Notes: generated by a model not told the origin, from the letters alone. Counted from the stretch's first letter, positions 52,136 to 61,837 are shown. The stretch: DNA of 64,000 nt from Chloroflexota bacterium (GCA_019456165.1 VRUJ01000008.1:1-64000); one strand, 5' to 3'. Program-made: numbers and translations.

Positions 52136-53302
52136 TCATTTTATATACTTCAAGCCCGTACCAGTGTTGAAAAGCACGACGCGTTCATCTGTTTTTATCC
52201 ACTTCGAGTCAAGCAATTTTTTAAACCCTGCTAAAGTCGCCGCGCCTTCAGGGGCCGCGAAAATACCTTCGGATGTAGCCAGCTGCTTTAGAGCCTCCAG
52301 GATTTCAGAGTCGCTCACGGCTATTGCTATTCCCTGGCTCTCTCTCAACGCGCTAAGGATAAGATGACCGGCGAAACTGTCTGGCACACGCAGCCCGCTG
52401 GCGATTGTGCTTGCCCCCGGCCAATATTCCATTTTATCTGCACCGCTTTCAAAGGCCTTCACCACTGGAGCACATCCCTCTGACTGTACAGCCACCATAC
52501 GAGGTAATTCTTCTTTCTCCAGCCAGCCCATAGTTAACATCTCGTGGAAAGCATTCCACATACCGACAAGACCAGTCCCGCCCCCGGTTGGATATATGAA
52601 CACTTCTGGAAGCTCCCAGTTGAAAGCTTCGGCGATCTCGTAGGCCATTATCTTTTTGCCCTCGACGCGATACGGTTCCCTAAAGGTGGCCACGTTGAAC
52701 CAGCCCTCGGTAAAGGCCAGGTTTATGGCTAACTGTCCGGCATCATTGATCAAGCCTTTGACCAGCTTGACCTCTCCGCCGTAGGCTTCCGCTTCCTGAA
52801 TGTTGGCTGAGGCGCTATCATCGGGCATCAGGACTTGGGCTTGCATACCAGACCGGGCAGCATAGGCGGCCATGGCGCCGCCCGCGTTCCCCGCCGTGGG
52901 GATGATCACTTTATGGATGTCGAATTCGTTAGCTTTAGAAATTGCTGACGCCAAACCACGCGCTTTGAACGTGCCGGTGGGGTTGGAGCTTTCGTCCTTA
53001 ATGAACAGGTTCGGAAAATCCAGTATTTGGCCCAGGCGGTCAGTTTTCAGCAAAGGGGTGTCGCCCTCTCCCAGTGTAACGATGTTGTCATAATCCAAGA
53101 CCGGCAAGATGGGTTTCCAGCGCCACATGCGGCCTTTCAATGTGCTGATCTCGTCCCGGTCTATCACCCGGCCAGCCGCTTCCAGGTCGTATTGCGCTAA
53201 TAAGGTCGAGCGGCACACCTGGCAAATGGTCTGCACTTCATCTGAGCTGTAGACCTCATCGCATTTGGAGCATTTCAGGGAGATAAGAAAAGAACTGGTC
53301 AT
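52136..53302 (-). CDS. thrC: Threonine synthase
   Basis: A 388-residue PLP enzyme converting O-phosphohomoserine to threonine. The N terminus carries a zinc ribbon (LKCSKCDEVYSS and CQVCRSTLLAQYDLE). The PLP lysine lies in SNPTGTFKARGLAS near residue 113, and PTAGNAGGAMAAYAARSG and YPTGGGTGLVGMW bind the cofactor phosphate and ring. This is the shorter, zinc-ribbon-containing threonine synthase class common in Chloroflexota and archaea. It ends eight bases from the convergent phosphoesterase gene. Confidence 0.93.
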   Translation of the reverse strand: MTSSFLISLKCSKCDEVYSSDEVQTICQVCRSTLLAQYDLEAAGRVIDRDEISTLKGRMWRWKPILPVLDYDNIVTLGEGDTPLLKTDRLGQILDFPNLFIKDESSNPTGTFKARGLASAISKANEFDIHKVIIPTAGNAGGAMAAYAARSGMQAQVLMPDDSASANIQEAEAYGGEVKLVKGLINDAGQLAINLAFTEGWFNVATFREPYRVEGKKIMAYEIAEAFNWELPEVFIYPTGGGTGLVGMWNAFHEMLTMGWLEKEELPRMVAVQSEGCAPVVKAFESGADKMEYWPGASTIASGLRVPDSFAGHLILSALRESQGIAIAVSDSEILEALKQLATSEGIFAAPEGAATLAGFKKLLDSKWIKTDERVVLFNTGTGLKYIK

Positions 53303-53413
53303 AATCTCTTGGTTGTAAATAGTAGCATATTTGTAGCCTAAAATCCTATCGCGCGCGGATAAGCGTGAGTTTCAAAGAATAGAATTTTAGCAGATAAATG
53401 GGGGGAATCTGAT

Positions 53414-53446
53414 AAACCTTTAGGGTTTTAGAAACCCTAAAGGTTT
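53414..53446. terminator. Perfect 15-bp palindrome
   Basis: AAACCTTTAGGGTTT (53414-53428) and AAACCCTAAAGGTTT (53432-53446) form a perfect 15-base-pair stem with a TAG loop, followed by TAATG. It lies between divergent genes, so it is not an obvious terminator for either and may be a mobile or regulatory palindrome. Confidence 0.55.
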
Positions 53447-53512
53447 TAATGAGTTCCGCAGCCGAAGGCTTAGAGACGGGTGAGGGTCACACTATTGTTA
53501 TAATTCCTCCAG

Positions 53513-53965
53513 ATGTTAAACAGCATGCAGACACTCCTAGTTAATAAAAAACTGCTCCCAATCCTGACAGTGATCCTAATTGGCCTTGCCCTGACTATTA
53601 CCGGGCAATACATGATCGACCGGGCACCGCTCAGCAGCCGGCAGGTGGCCGCCGCCTACCTGGAAGCCATCCTGGAAGGCGATAAGGAGCTTGCTTTGGA
53701 TTACGTCAGAGGGGACGCCCTGTGCTCTGGGCCAACCATGTACGACGAGATTGACCGCCACCTGGAGTTATTCGCCGGGTCCAGGACCAGGAACGCGCGC
53801 ATAACTATACGCGACCTGACCGGCAGCGTGGCTTACAACCCCGGCACAGATGCCGCGGATATCACATTTGAATACCTGCCCCCAGACGAGCGCGCCTGGC
53901 TCACTGCGGAATTTGGCCTGGTGATCTACAACGAATTTATTTGCTGGCTTTGGACGGGGGAGTGA
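53513..53965 (+). CDS. Small membrane-anchored exported protein of unknown function
   Basis: A 150-residue protein whose N terminus has a lysine-flanked hydrophobic helix (residues ~13-33, LLPILTVILIGLALTITGQY), either a signal anchor or an uncleaved signal peptide. The rest is a soluble domain beginning SSRQVAAAYLEAILEGDKELAL, a pattern seen in NTF2-like or DUF4878-type exported domains; assignment is tentative. A TATAAT (53499-53504) ends eight bases before the ATG, suggesting a leaderless transcript. It is the last GC-richer gene before the AT-rich island. Confidence 0.7.
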   Translation: MLNSMQTLLVNKKLLPILTVILIGLALTITGQYMIDRAPLSSRQVAAAYLEAILEGDKELALDYVRGDALCSGPTMYDEIDRHLELFAGSRTRNARITIRDLTGSVAYNPGTDAADITFEYLPPDERAWLTAEFGLVIYNEFICWLWTGE

Positions 53966-54057
53966 GGGGCAGGGACCCATTGACAGTAGTTTTTCTAGCC
54001 ACCGCGATTTAAAATTTACGCCCACATGGATATAAACCCTTTTTCAGTACCCACTTC

Positions 54058-54954
54058 TTAATTCGGAACTCCACTCATCAATTCAATTTGTTTGTTTACT
54101 TGATTCACATATTCCTCATTTAGCTCTACTCCAATAAATCTCCTCCCCATTGCAAGTGCAGCATAGGCTGTTGTTCCTGAACCAATAAATGGGTCAAGAA
54201 CGACATCACCTTTACGAGTAAAAAGTTTGAAAAACCAAGTTGGGAGTTCTAGAGGAAAAACAGCACTATGGTTTTTGTTTGTACAAACTGTAGCAAACTC
54301 CAATACATTAGAAACATAATGTTCCTCTTCAAACACCACAACATTGTGAGGGTAGACCTTTTTTCTATTTAACCAGTTTGAAACATTTCTACCTAAAGTG
54401 CCATTCGTACTTGAGATATGTCGGTTAAAATCTTTTTCTGACATCGATTTAAATCTTTTACTTGCCCAATCACCAATGGGAACCTTTACTGCATTTTGGT
54501 ACATTTTGAAAGATCTTTCTTTTGTAAAATGCAAACATCTCTCCCAAGAATCTCTAAACCTGTTTGGCCATTTTCCTGGATAGGAGTTCTTCTTATACCA
54601 ACAATATTCCTCAACCCAAAACCAACCTTGTTTTTTTAGTGCGAGAATTAACTCAATTACATATGTTTCTCTTTCACCATTTCTAGCATGTTCTTTGATA
54701 TTTAATACAAAAGAACCATTAGGTTTCAAAATCCGTAATAATTCTTTTCCAATAGGTAAAAACCAATCGACGTATTCACTTGGGTGCACACTCCCATAAA
54801 ATTTTTTTCTTTTGTCAGCATAAGGAGGAGAAGTTATTATTAAATCAACAGATTCGTCGGGAAATTTACTTTTATTCTTCAATAATATGGCTGCATTACC
54901 TTGATGAACAACCCCAGTCTTGATTTTGTACTTTCTAACATCTTTTTTTGCCAT
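54058..54954 (-). CDS. Beta-class DNA methyltransferase (N4-cytosine or N6-adenine)
   Basis: A 298-residue DNA methyltransferase. The catalytic motif IV, TSPPY (residues 41-45), comes before the SAM-binding motif I region DPFIGSGTT (254-262), the order that defines beta-class enzymes. SPPY favours N4-cytosine methylation, though N6-adenine enzymes also use it. The region between them should contain the target recognition part. Its ATG follows the TAG of the upstream nuclease-like gene with no gap, so translation is coupled. It is the last gene of an AT-rich four-gene operon and probably protects host DNA from the other components. Confidence 0.93.
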   Translation of the reverse strand: MAKKDVRKYKIKTGVVHQGNAAILLKNKSKFPDESVDLIITSPPYADKRKKFYGSVHPSEYVDWFLPIGKELLRILKPNGSFVLNIKEHARNGERETYVIELILALKKQGWFWVEEYCWYKKNSYPGKWPNRFRDSWERCLHFTKERSFKMYQNAVKVPIGDWASKRFKSMSEKDFNRHISSTNGTLGRNVSNWLNRKKVYPHNVVVFEEEHYVSNVLEFATVCTNKNHSAVFPLELPTWFFKLFTRKGDVVLDPFIGSGTTAYAALAMGRRFIGVELNEEYVNQVNKQIELMSGVPN

Positions 54955-55911
54955 CTAATAATTCCTTCGAAAGACTTTATATTGTTCTTCTTGTAATCCC
55001 CATATACTTGTATTATTAAAAACTGGATTAATCGGATTCTTAATTATCATTAAATTATTTATGTCAAACAAATTTCCTCCCATAACAGGTAATAAATACA
55101 AAAAATACCTTTTACTGTATTCTTTTGCAGTTTCAATTTCATTCCTCGACCAATAAAAATGCATGTCGTATTTTGAAACAGCTTTCACTTCAATATATCT
55201 CATAACTGGATCACCCTCAAATAACTCGGAATCAAAACTTATTATATCGAACCCAGCCGTAACATCATTCAAGGATACGTGAACGATTTTTTTTGATAAT
55301 TCTGGTAAGTGAGACAATCTCTTTTTTTCATATTTTATTATTTCTTTTTCTGCTAGATCTCCAATTTCTTGTTTTTTCCTTAAATTGTGTTGAAGTTCTT
55401 TTGGTGACATTTTTTGGTTTTGCAAATAAGTTGAGAATATGCTGAAAAAATTATCTGAAATTCTATAGGTTTTTCTATTCTGACCAAATTGGACTAATTC
55501 TAATTCGATAAAAAGATTTCTTATTCCACTATCTTTTATTCTATTTTTAGATGTTGGTTTGTAAACTATATTTTCTCCTGAGACTTCGAATTTTTTCAAA
55601 TAAATTAATATTTCAGTAGAATACACATTCCTTAAATCAAGTAACCTTTTCAATAAAAGGCGTTTCAGTGAATTATCGTCACTAATATTAGTCCAAAGAA
55701 ATTTTTGGGTTTTTCTATCCAGATTTATCTCGCCAGATTTTACTGATATTAGATCAAGATCTTCCAAGAATATTTGAGTATTCTCAAAATATTGTGCCTT
55801 TTCTTCAAATGCTCTTTGAATAAATTCCAAATCATTACCTTTTGATGAAATCAATATTTTTAACAGGGTTTTTACCTGTTTATATGATATGTTATCAAAT
55901 GTGTTTTTCAT
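54955..55911 (-). CDS. DUF3883-like putative restriction nuclease
   Basis: A 318-residue protein. The C-terminal ~120 residues resemble the DUF3883 group: EKEIIKYEKKRL, then AGFDIISFDSELFEGD with D222 and YIEVKAV with E241 and K243. D-x18-E-x-K is a PD-(D/E)XK nuclease active-site pattern. FYWSRNEIETAKE and RYFLYLL complete the domain. The first ~180 residues are helical and could be a winged-helix or DNA-binding region; I see no known family there. Its start overlaps the helicase gene by 17 bases and it abuts the methyltransferase gene. I infer the cleaving subunit of a restriction-like system. Confidence 0.8.
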   Translation of the reverse strand: MKNTFDNISYKQVKTLLKILISSKGNDLEFIQRAFEEKAQYFENTQIFLEDLDLISVKSGEINLDRKTQKFLWTNISDDNSLKRLLLKRLLDLRNVYSTEILIYLKKFEVSGENIVYKPTSKNRIKDSGIRNLFIELELVQFGQNRKTYRISDNFFSIFSTYLQNQKMSPKELQHNLRKKQEIGDLAEKEIIKYEKKRLSHLPELSKKIVHVSLNDVTAGFDIISFDSELFEGDPVMRYIEVKAVSKYDMHFYWSRNEIETAKEYSKRYFLYLLPVMGGNLFDINNLMIIKNPINPVFNNTSIWGLQEEQYKVFRRNY

Positions 55912-57796
55912 CTAACAGAAATAATTCTTCATACCCTTGAATTTCATCCTGGTCATCAATCATATCAAGTGAATAGATATTATAATCATTTTCTACTATG
56001 CCATACATTTTTCTCGCCTTTGCCTTTAAACTATTCAATATCCGATACTCGATTGTTTGATCGTATTGTAAAAAATGATAGTGGGCTTCCTTATTTTCAG
56101 AACCCCCAACTCTATGAATTCTATCTAAAGATTGAAGGTATTGAGCTCCGTTGAATGACAAGTCATAATAAACAGCATTGCTACAATTCTTATGGAGCGA
56201 AATTGACTCACCACATGCTGCGGGATTAGCTATTAATATTTGAAGCTGATCCGTTTCTGAAACAAATTCTTTTACAATTTGTTCTCTTGTCTCTGCTTCA
56301 ACTAGTGAAACTCGTTCAATAGGTGTATCGCCAATTATTTTTTTACATAAATACCCTTCGTCAAATAGACTTTTTTCGATTAATCCAATTGTTCCAATGA
56401 ATTGTGACCAAACCACTACTTTTTCCTTTTTTCCCTGAAAGTTATTGATCAACTTTATCAGATAATTTAATTTTTCAGGCCTTTCTAAACTGTCGTATTT
56501 ACTAATTATGGATCTCAAATCACTTTTATGTTCAAATAAATTTTCTTCATAATCATCAATGGCTGTTGCAAGTAATTTAGGATAAGATAAACATTGTCTT
56601 AACCTAACCATTCTTCCTTTTTGCAACCTTAATACCATCTCAATGTTTTTTAGGTAATCTTCTTTAGAATAATTTCTAATTTTATTTTCCACAGCATCAT
56701 ATAGGATTCTTTCATTATGGTTCATCTGAATCAAATACGGTTCATGGAAAATTTGTGGCATTAAACCAAGTTCTGATTTTCGAACACGGTAGAAAAATGG
56801 GCCTACAATAGGCTCTAGTATCCGGCTAGCAGACTCGATATTACTTTGGTCTTCTTCAATTTGGATTCTTAGCTTATCCTCATTGCTTATGATCTCATTA
56901 TGTGGCCAAAGAAAATCAAACATATTGTACAAATCTGAATAACTATTTGGTATCGGTGTACCAGTTAAAATACATCTGAATTTTGCAAATTCTCCAATAT
57001 TTAGGATTGCTTTTGCCCAATTGCCGTCAATCTTTTTAATGTAATGTGCTTCATCAATCACTAGATAAGCGGAGATTTTTTTGCTTCGAAGGAATTTTCG
57101 CACTTCATCTTGATCGTTTAAAAGAGTTTGAAAGGTTGTTAAATACAAATCATAAATATCTTTATTTTGAAAATATTCAGATTTTCTAATCAATTTGTTT
57201 CCACCTGCCAAGATTATACTTCTAGGTCTCCTCCCAAAAACTGCCTCATATTCCTCTTTCCATGGACCAAAACAAGATGGTGGACCCACAACAAATAGTA
57301 TATTTACTTTACCTAACTGCCTCAATTTTTCAAACGCAGTAAGTACCACCGTAGTTTTTCCGCTTCCGGGAACCGAAAAATTTGCCCCATTTCCAATTAA
57401 ATTAAGGTGGAAGGAGGCTTTAATTTGATGATCTTTTAATCTTCTTTCAATATTTTCGTAAATAAATTTCAAGTGAGTTTTGTATTCTTCTTTTTTGTAG
57501 TTCCCATCTTGATATTTTTTTACAAGGTTAATTAAATCCTCAAATTTTATCTTTTTACCATGAATTTCTTCAATTAATAATCTACTTGATTTCGATAATG
57601 AATATTGAATGTTATTAGTATCGAAATAATTAATAATTTTTTGGAATAATTTATCATTCCTCGTATCCATCCAATAGTAGTTTCTTTCTTGATCCCAAAT
57701 AAACCCCCAGAAATCGAGTTGACTTCTATATCTTGGTTTTAATTCTGCATCTATCTCCCTGATGAATATATTTTTTGCATTGATGTCAATTAGCAT
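55895..57796 (-). CDS. SNF2-family helicase/translocase
   Basis: A 633-residue superfamily 2 ATPase. After an N-terminal domain of ~115 residues the helicase starts at RRLKDHQIKASFHL. Walker A is SVPGSGKTT (141-149), Walker B DEAH (248-251), motif III LTGTP (277-281), and motif VI QSLDRIHRVG with R559 and R562. ILIANPAACGESISLHKNC is motif V. This order is the SNF2/Rad54-like type, expected to translocate on double-stranded DNA. No nuclease motif is fused. It probably drives DNA scanning or remodelling for the nuclease-like protein encoded next, with which it overlaps by 17 bases. Confidence 0.93.
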   Translation of the reverse strand: MLIDINAKNIFIREIDAELKPRYRSQLDFWGFIWDQERNYYWMDTRNDKLFQKIINYFDTNNIQYSLSKSSRLLIEEIHGKKIKFEDLINLVKKYQDGNYKKEEYKTHLKFIYENIERRLKDHQIKASFHLNLIGNGANFSVPGSGKTTVVLTAFEKLRQLGKVNILFVVGPPSCFGPWKEEYEAVFGRRPRSIILAGGNKLIRKSEYFQNKDIYDLYLTTFQTLLNDQDEVRKFLRSKKISAYLVIDEAHYIKKIDGNWAKAILNIGEFAKFRCILTGTPIPNSYSDLYNMFDFLWPHNEIISNEDKLRIQIEEDQSNIESASRILEPIVGPFFYRVRKSELGLMPQIFHEPYLIQMNHNERILYDAVENKIRNYSKEDYLKNIEMVLRLQKGRMVRLRQCLSYPKLLATAIDDYEENLFEHKSDLRSIISKYDSLERPEKLNYLIKLINNFQGKKEKVVVWSQFIGTIGLIEKSLFDEGYLCKKIIGDTPIERVSLVEAETREQIVKEFVSETDQLQILIANPAACGESISLHKNCSNAVYYDLSFNGAQYLQSLDRIHRVGGSENKEAHYHFLQYDQTIEYRILNSLKAKARKMYGIVENDYNIYSLDMIDDQDEIQGYEELFLLDEKHI

Positions 57797-57805
57797 ATCA
57801 TTAAT

Positions 57806-59197
57806 CTATTTTTTCTTCTTACTTTTATTGTGTTGGTAAAACCTGTGTTCCAAATTATCTGCCGCATTCCGAATATCCTTCAGATATTTCCTTGCTTTAG
57901 GAACATCTTTTAATTTTACAGCTCCTGGATCCATGTTCCTATGAAGTAATTTTTTTAATGCGGCATCCAGTAGTGATAAAGGAGTTTCACTTTCCTTTTC
58001 ATTTTTATATAATTGTCTTGCCTTCTTGACACTTCCAATTAATTTGTTTGCATGCTTTGCACCCCAAATCTTGTCTTTCGTTCTCTCATCGTACTCCTTA
58101 TTATCTTCATCAAAAATTTCTTCTTCTGAAAGATCAAAATTAATTTCTAATAATTCGAATAACTCTTCCTTCGCATCTTCTACCTGTATCCATTTTGGGA
58201 GTTCTCTCATCAACATGTGCACTTTTGGTAACTCTGGAAAATCTCTTTTCCTGATTATCTTAAAAGCAATCTCTTCAAATTCACCTATCTCATCCTCTTG
58301 GATACCCATCTTTAATCTTGTTTTTTCATCAGCAAGTTTATTCCAAGTATGATTAGAATAATCTTTAAATGCTTGCCACCTACCCTCTCGGTCTGTGATT
58401 CCTGTTGAAATCGTTTTATAGAGGTCTGATCTTCCAAGTTGTTGGAGGTACCTATCAATACATTCTAATGGTTTTAAATAATCTTCCCTGTGCTTTTTTA
58501 TTGCCTTTCGAAAATCCTTTTCTGATAATCGAAAATAATTCGGGTCATCTCGTAATTGTTCATCCAACGTCATTCCAGTATCAATTTTTCTTCTAATAGA
58601 TATTGCTCTGTCGAAGCCATAATATTCCGACTTTCCTTCACTTTGGTATTGGTATCGATTTTCTATTTGTTCAATTTCTTTGAATGTGGGAGGCCCCCCC
58701 TCATCATTTATTCCAGGCAGTATTACTACCTTCATCCAGTTATATTTTTCTTCTTTATACGCCTTGAATAAATTTTCAAATGCTACTTTTCTTCTATTTC
58801 CATTTATTAAAAATCCATCCGCAGTAATAATTGCAGGTTCTCTTTGTCCCGAATGGAAAATCGAATTCATTAATTCGGTTGTTTTCTCTGGGTCTTTACC
58901 TTCCAGGAAATCTTTAAGGGTTTTTTGGGCCACCTTGCTTTTCTCTTTAATAATTCCATAATCCCGCTCAAAACTTATAACATCCGATGAGATCCTCCCA
59001 TTATCTTTTCTGTACCTTAATATTTCAATAGGAACCTCCCAAACATCTCTTTCAGTATTATTAATTAGTTCATTACGAAATGCTATTACTTCTTTAGAGG
59101 GTTTTGCACCTTTTCTTTTCTTCTCTTTAATCTCATTTGCAAAATCTTCAATTATGGCCCTTGTTGGTTGTTTGTAAATAGCATCAGTTTCTGACAT
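57806..59197 (-). CDS. ParB/Srx-like protein heading the defence-like operon
   Basis: A 463-residue, highly charged protein. Residues ~52-140 look like a ParB N-terminal/sulfiredoxin-fold domain: WEVPIEILRYRKDNGRIS, then GQREPAIITADGFLINGNRRKVAF, whose GNRR (133-136) matches the ParB nucleotide-binding box. The remaining ~320 residues are helical with several lysine-rich stretches and end KSKKKK; I do not recognise a domain. ParB/Srx-like modules occur in defence proteins such as SspE, where they act as NTPase or modification sensors. It is the first gene of the operon, with GGGAG before its ATG. Confidence 0.8.
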   Translation of the reverse strand: MSETDAIYKQPTRAIIEDFANEIKEKKRKGAKPSKEVIAFRNELINNTERDVWEVPIEILRYRKDNGRISSDVISFERDYGIIKEKSKVAQKTLKDFLEGKDPEKTTELMNSIFHSGQREPAIITADGFLINGNRRKVAFENLFKAYKEEKYNWMKVVILPGINDEGGPPTFKEIEQIENRYQYQSEGKSEYYGFDRAISIRRKIDTGMTLDEQLRDDPNYFRLSEKDFRKAIKKHREDYLKPLECIDRYLQQLGRSDLYKTISTGITDREGRWQAFKDYSNHTWNKLADEKTRLKMGIQEDEIGEFEEIAFKIIRKRDFPELPKVHMLMRELPKWIQVEDAKEELFELLEINFDLSEEEIFDEDNKEYDERTKDKIWGAKHANKLIGSVKKARQLYKNEKESETPLSLLDAALKKLLHRNMDPGAVKLKDVPKARKYLKDIRNAADNLEHRFYQHNKSKKKK

Positions 59198-59422
59198 GGT
59201 TTTCTCCCAAGTTCAATTCTGCTTATTGTCAATAAATGTTATCGCATTTAATAATATGTACTGTTCAGTAAAGTTGAGTAATTTATTGCAAAGTGTTTCC
59301 CAACACCTCCTCCCCCCCACTATACACCACTTCCCCCTAATTTCCAACCAGAATGCAAGCACCTCGCCCCTTGTTTAATGTTATGATTGGCGCGCAAACA
59401 TACTTTTTGGAGGCATTACGGT

Positions 59423-60766
59423 ATGAAACAAATTAGCGTGGTTGGCGTGGGTTACGTCGGATTAGTGACGGCCGCTTGCTTCAGCGACCTGGGTAATAAG
59501 GTCGTCGCCCTAGATATCGACGAAGAACGCATCGCGGGTCTCAAGCGCGGCGAAATGCCCATCTACGAACCCGGCCTGGAAGAACTGGTCAACCGCAACG
59601 TGGACGCCGGGCGGCTTTCCTTCACCACATCCTACAGCGAAGCCATGCAAGGCTGCGAATTCGTCTTCATCTGTGTAGGCACGCCCATGGGGACGGACGG
59701 GGAAGCTGAGATGAAATACGTGCGCGCCGCGGCGGGTTCAATTGCTGAAAACATAAACGCCCCGCTTATCGTGATCAACAAGTCCACAGTGCCGGTGGGC
59801 ACCGGAGACTGGGTGGCAAACATCATCGACGATCACCAACCCAAGCCCATAGACTTTGCCGTGGTCTCTTGCCCAGAGTTCCTGCGCGAAGGCGCTGCCA
59901 TCGCTGATTTCATGGACCCGCACCGCACTGTGCTGGGTTCCCAGCACCGCGATGCCGCCGACAAAGTCGCCCAATTACACCTGCCCTTGCGCTCCCCCAT
60001 CGTGATCACCGACCTGCGCACCGCCGAGATGATCAAATACGCCTCCAACGCATTTCTAGCCACCAAGATCTCCTTTATCAACGAGATCGCCAATATCTGC
60101 GAAACCCTGGGGGCGGACGTCAAAGAGGTAGCTGCGGGTATGGGTTTCGACCCGCGCATCGGTCCTGCATTCTTAAATGCCGGATTGGGCTACGGCGGCT
60201 CTTGCTTCCCCAAAGATATCAAGGCGCTGGCTTTCATGGCCGAGGAAATGGGCAACGATGCCAAGATCCTCAACTCTGTAATGTCCACCAACGACATACG
60301 CCGCAACATGGTTGTCGAGCGCCTGGGCGATATGCTGGGAGGTTTCGAAGGCCGCACGGTCGGCATACTCGGCCTGGCCTTCAAACCCAATACGGATGAC
60401 ATGCGCGACGCTCCCTCTATAGACATCGCAGAAGCTTTGATGGAAGCCGGCGTCCAAGTGCGCGCCTACGACCCGGTCGCCATGGACGCGGCGCGTGAAT
60501 GGTTGCCTAAAGTGGAAATGATGCCTGACGCCTACACTCTGGCTGAAGGCTGTGATGCCCTGCTGGTGATCACCGAATGGAATGAATTCATGCAGTTGGA
60601 TATGGAACGCATCCGCGATAGTATGGCCCAGCCGGTCATCTTCGATGGGCGCAACGTCTACGACCCGGAAAAAATGAGCGCTTTGGGTTTCGAATACCGC
60701 GGTATGGGGCGAGGCTATAACGGACAACTATCCACCGAAAAGAAAACAGAGGCACATGCCGCCTGA
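59423..60766 (+). CDS. UDP-glucose 6-dehydrogenase
   Basis: A 447-residue enzyme that oxidises UDP-glucose to UDP-glucuronate. The NAD-binding N terminus is [20 protein letters not shown]. The catalytic cysteine is in [14 protein letters not shown] near residue 260, and [17 protein letters not shown] begins the UDP-binding domain. The ATG at 59423 follows GGAGG; an in-frame ATG at 59387 lies closer to a TATGAT and is less likely. Family members with the same motifs may act on GDP-mannose or UDP-HexNAc. It overlaps the next gene by 11 bases. Likely supplies uronic acid for surface polysaccharide. Confidence 0.93.
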   Translation: MKQISVVGVGYVGLVTAACFSDLGNKVVALDIDEERIAGLKRGEMPIYEPGLEELVNRNVDAGRLSFTTSYSEAMQGCEFVFICVGTPMGTDGEAEMKYVRAAAGSIAENINAPLIVINKSTVPVGTGDWVANIIDDHQPKPIDFAVVSCPEFLREGAAIADFMDPHRTVLGSQHRDAADKVAQLHLPLRSPIVITDLRTAEMIKYASNAFLATKISFINEIANICETLGADVKEVAAGMGFDPRIGPAFLNAGLGYGGSCFPKDIKALAFMAEEMGNDAKILNSVMSTNDIRRNMVVERLGDMLGGFEGRTVGILGLAFKPNTDDMRDAPSIDIAEALMEAGVQVRAYDPVAMDAAREWLPKVEMMPDAYTLAEGCDALLVITEWNEFMQLDMERIRDSMAQPVIFDGRNVYDPEKMSALGFEYRGMGRGYNGQLSTEKKTEAHAA

Positions 60767-61667
60767 AAACCAAACCGAGCGCCCTCCGGTTTGCGATTAC
60801 GAAGGTTCAGATTATCAGGCCGCTTTTTGGGATGCGGGTGAGAGAGCTTACGAAAACCGGGTAGAGGGGATAGCCCTAAAACGATTGCTGCCCAAAAACG
60901 GAGAATTACTCTTAGAGATCGGGGCGGGAGCCGGACGAAACACGCCGCGCTACGGGGGCTATAAAAAAGTTGTGTTGCTAGATTTCTCACGCACACAATT
61001 AAAGCAGGCCAGAGATAGATTGGGGGCAAATGAGCGCTATACCTACGTCGCCGCCGACGTTTACCGTTTGCCCTTTGTCCCCGGGTTATTTGACGCCGCC
61101 ACCATGATTCGCGTGCTGCACCACATGGCGGATGCGCCCCAAGCCCTGCGCCAAATTCGCGAAGTGCTGCGGCCTCAAGCTGCTTTCATCCTGGAATACG
61201 CCAACAAACTAAACCTAAAAGCCATCTTCCGCTACCTGCTCCGCCGCCAAGACTGGAGCCCATTCACCCACGAAGCGGTTGAATTCGCTAAACTCAACTT
61301 TGATTTTCACCCGGCAGCAATCCGCAATTGGCTGAAGGCAGAAGGCTTTAGCCCTCCGCGTCAATTGACTGTCTCCCACTTTCGAATATCGCTGCTCAAG
61401 AGGTTGGTGCCGCTCAGCCTGCTGGTTGCGATGGACTCTTTGTTCCAATGGACTGGCAGTCTATGGCAGTTAACGCCCAGCGTGTTCGTGAAAGCCCAGG
61501 CAGTTGGCGAAACTCCCCTGGCAGAGCCGGGGACGTTCTTCCGCTGCCCGGAGTGCGGCCATAATTTACCAGATAAGCGCGAGGAAGATCTGGAATGCGC
61601 GGGATGTTCGAGGCGTTGGGGCTTTCAGGATGGAATCTACGATTTCAAAGAACCGCTGAAAGACTAA
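60756..61667 (+). CDS. SAM-dependent methyltransferase with C-terminal zinc ribbon
   Basis: A 303-residue methyltransferase. SAM-binding motifs are [17 protein letters not shown] near residue 46, [14 protein letters not shown], and the UbiE-like [19 protein letters not shown]. The last ~40 residues form a zinc ribbon ([10 protein letters not shown] and [10 protein letters not shown]) of the kind seen in Trm112-like or methyltransferase-fused ribbons. It is translationally coupled to the sugar dehydrogenase gene by an 11-base overlap. The substrate is unknown; a glycan or lipid carrier is possible given the neighbour. Confidence 0.88.
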   Translation: MPPENQTERPPVCDYEGSDYQAAFWDAGERAYENRVEGIALKRLLPKNGELLLEIGAGAGRNTPRYGGYKKVVLLDFSRTQLKQARDRLGANERYTYVAADVYRLPFVPGLFDAATMIRVLHHMADAPQALRQIREVLRPQAAFILEYANKLNLKAIFRYLLRRQDWSPFTHEAVEFAKLNFDFHPAAIRNWLKAEGFSPPRQLTVSHFRISLLKRLVPLSLLVAMDSLFQWTGSLWQLTPSVFVKAQAVGETPLAEPGTFFRCPECGHNLPDKREEDLECAGCSRRWGFQDGIYDFKEPLKD

Positions 61668-61761
61668 AACCCCAAGAGATTAGGATAATTAAAAGAACTG
61701 ACGGGTCTTAAGGGCGAGGCATCCATCCCTCCCCCTTTCAGGCACAATTTATCACTCGTTG

Positions 61762-61782
61762 GGGCGGAGCGACGCTTCGCCC
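61762..61782. terminator. GC-rich hairpin between convergent genes
   Basis: GGGCGGAGC and GCTTCGCCC form a nine-base-pair stem with one G-U and a three-base loop. It lies in the 170-bp gap between the convergent methyltransferase and DsbA-like genes. No T tract follows, so it may be an intergenic repeat rather than a terminator. Confidence 0.35.
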
Positions 61783-61837
61783 TGACAATCTTTAAAAACC
61801 TGTCAGGTCTAATAAGATAAGATTGTTAGTAGAAGAA

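Noticed and set aside
54058-59197. Interpretation of the island as DISARM, Zorya or a type I RM system
   Set aside because: There is no DUF1998 or PLD protein (DISARM), no ZorA/ZorB motor proteins (Zorya) and no HsdS-like specificity subunit or fused HsdR (type I). Only the SNF2 and methyltransferase parts are shared.
60173-60727. 184-codon minus-strand frame within the UDP-glucose dehydrogenase gene
   Set aside because: Shadow of a well-conserved GC-rich gene; histidine- and valine-rich with no motif.
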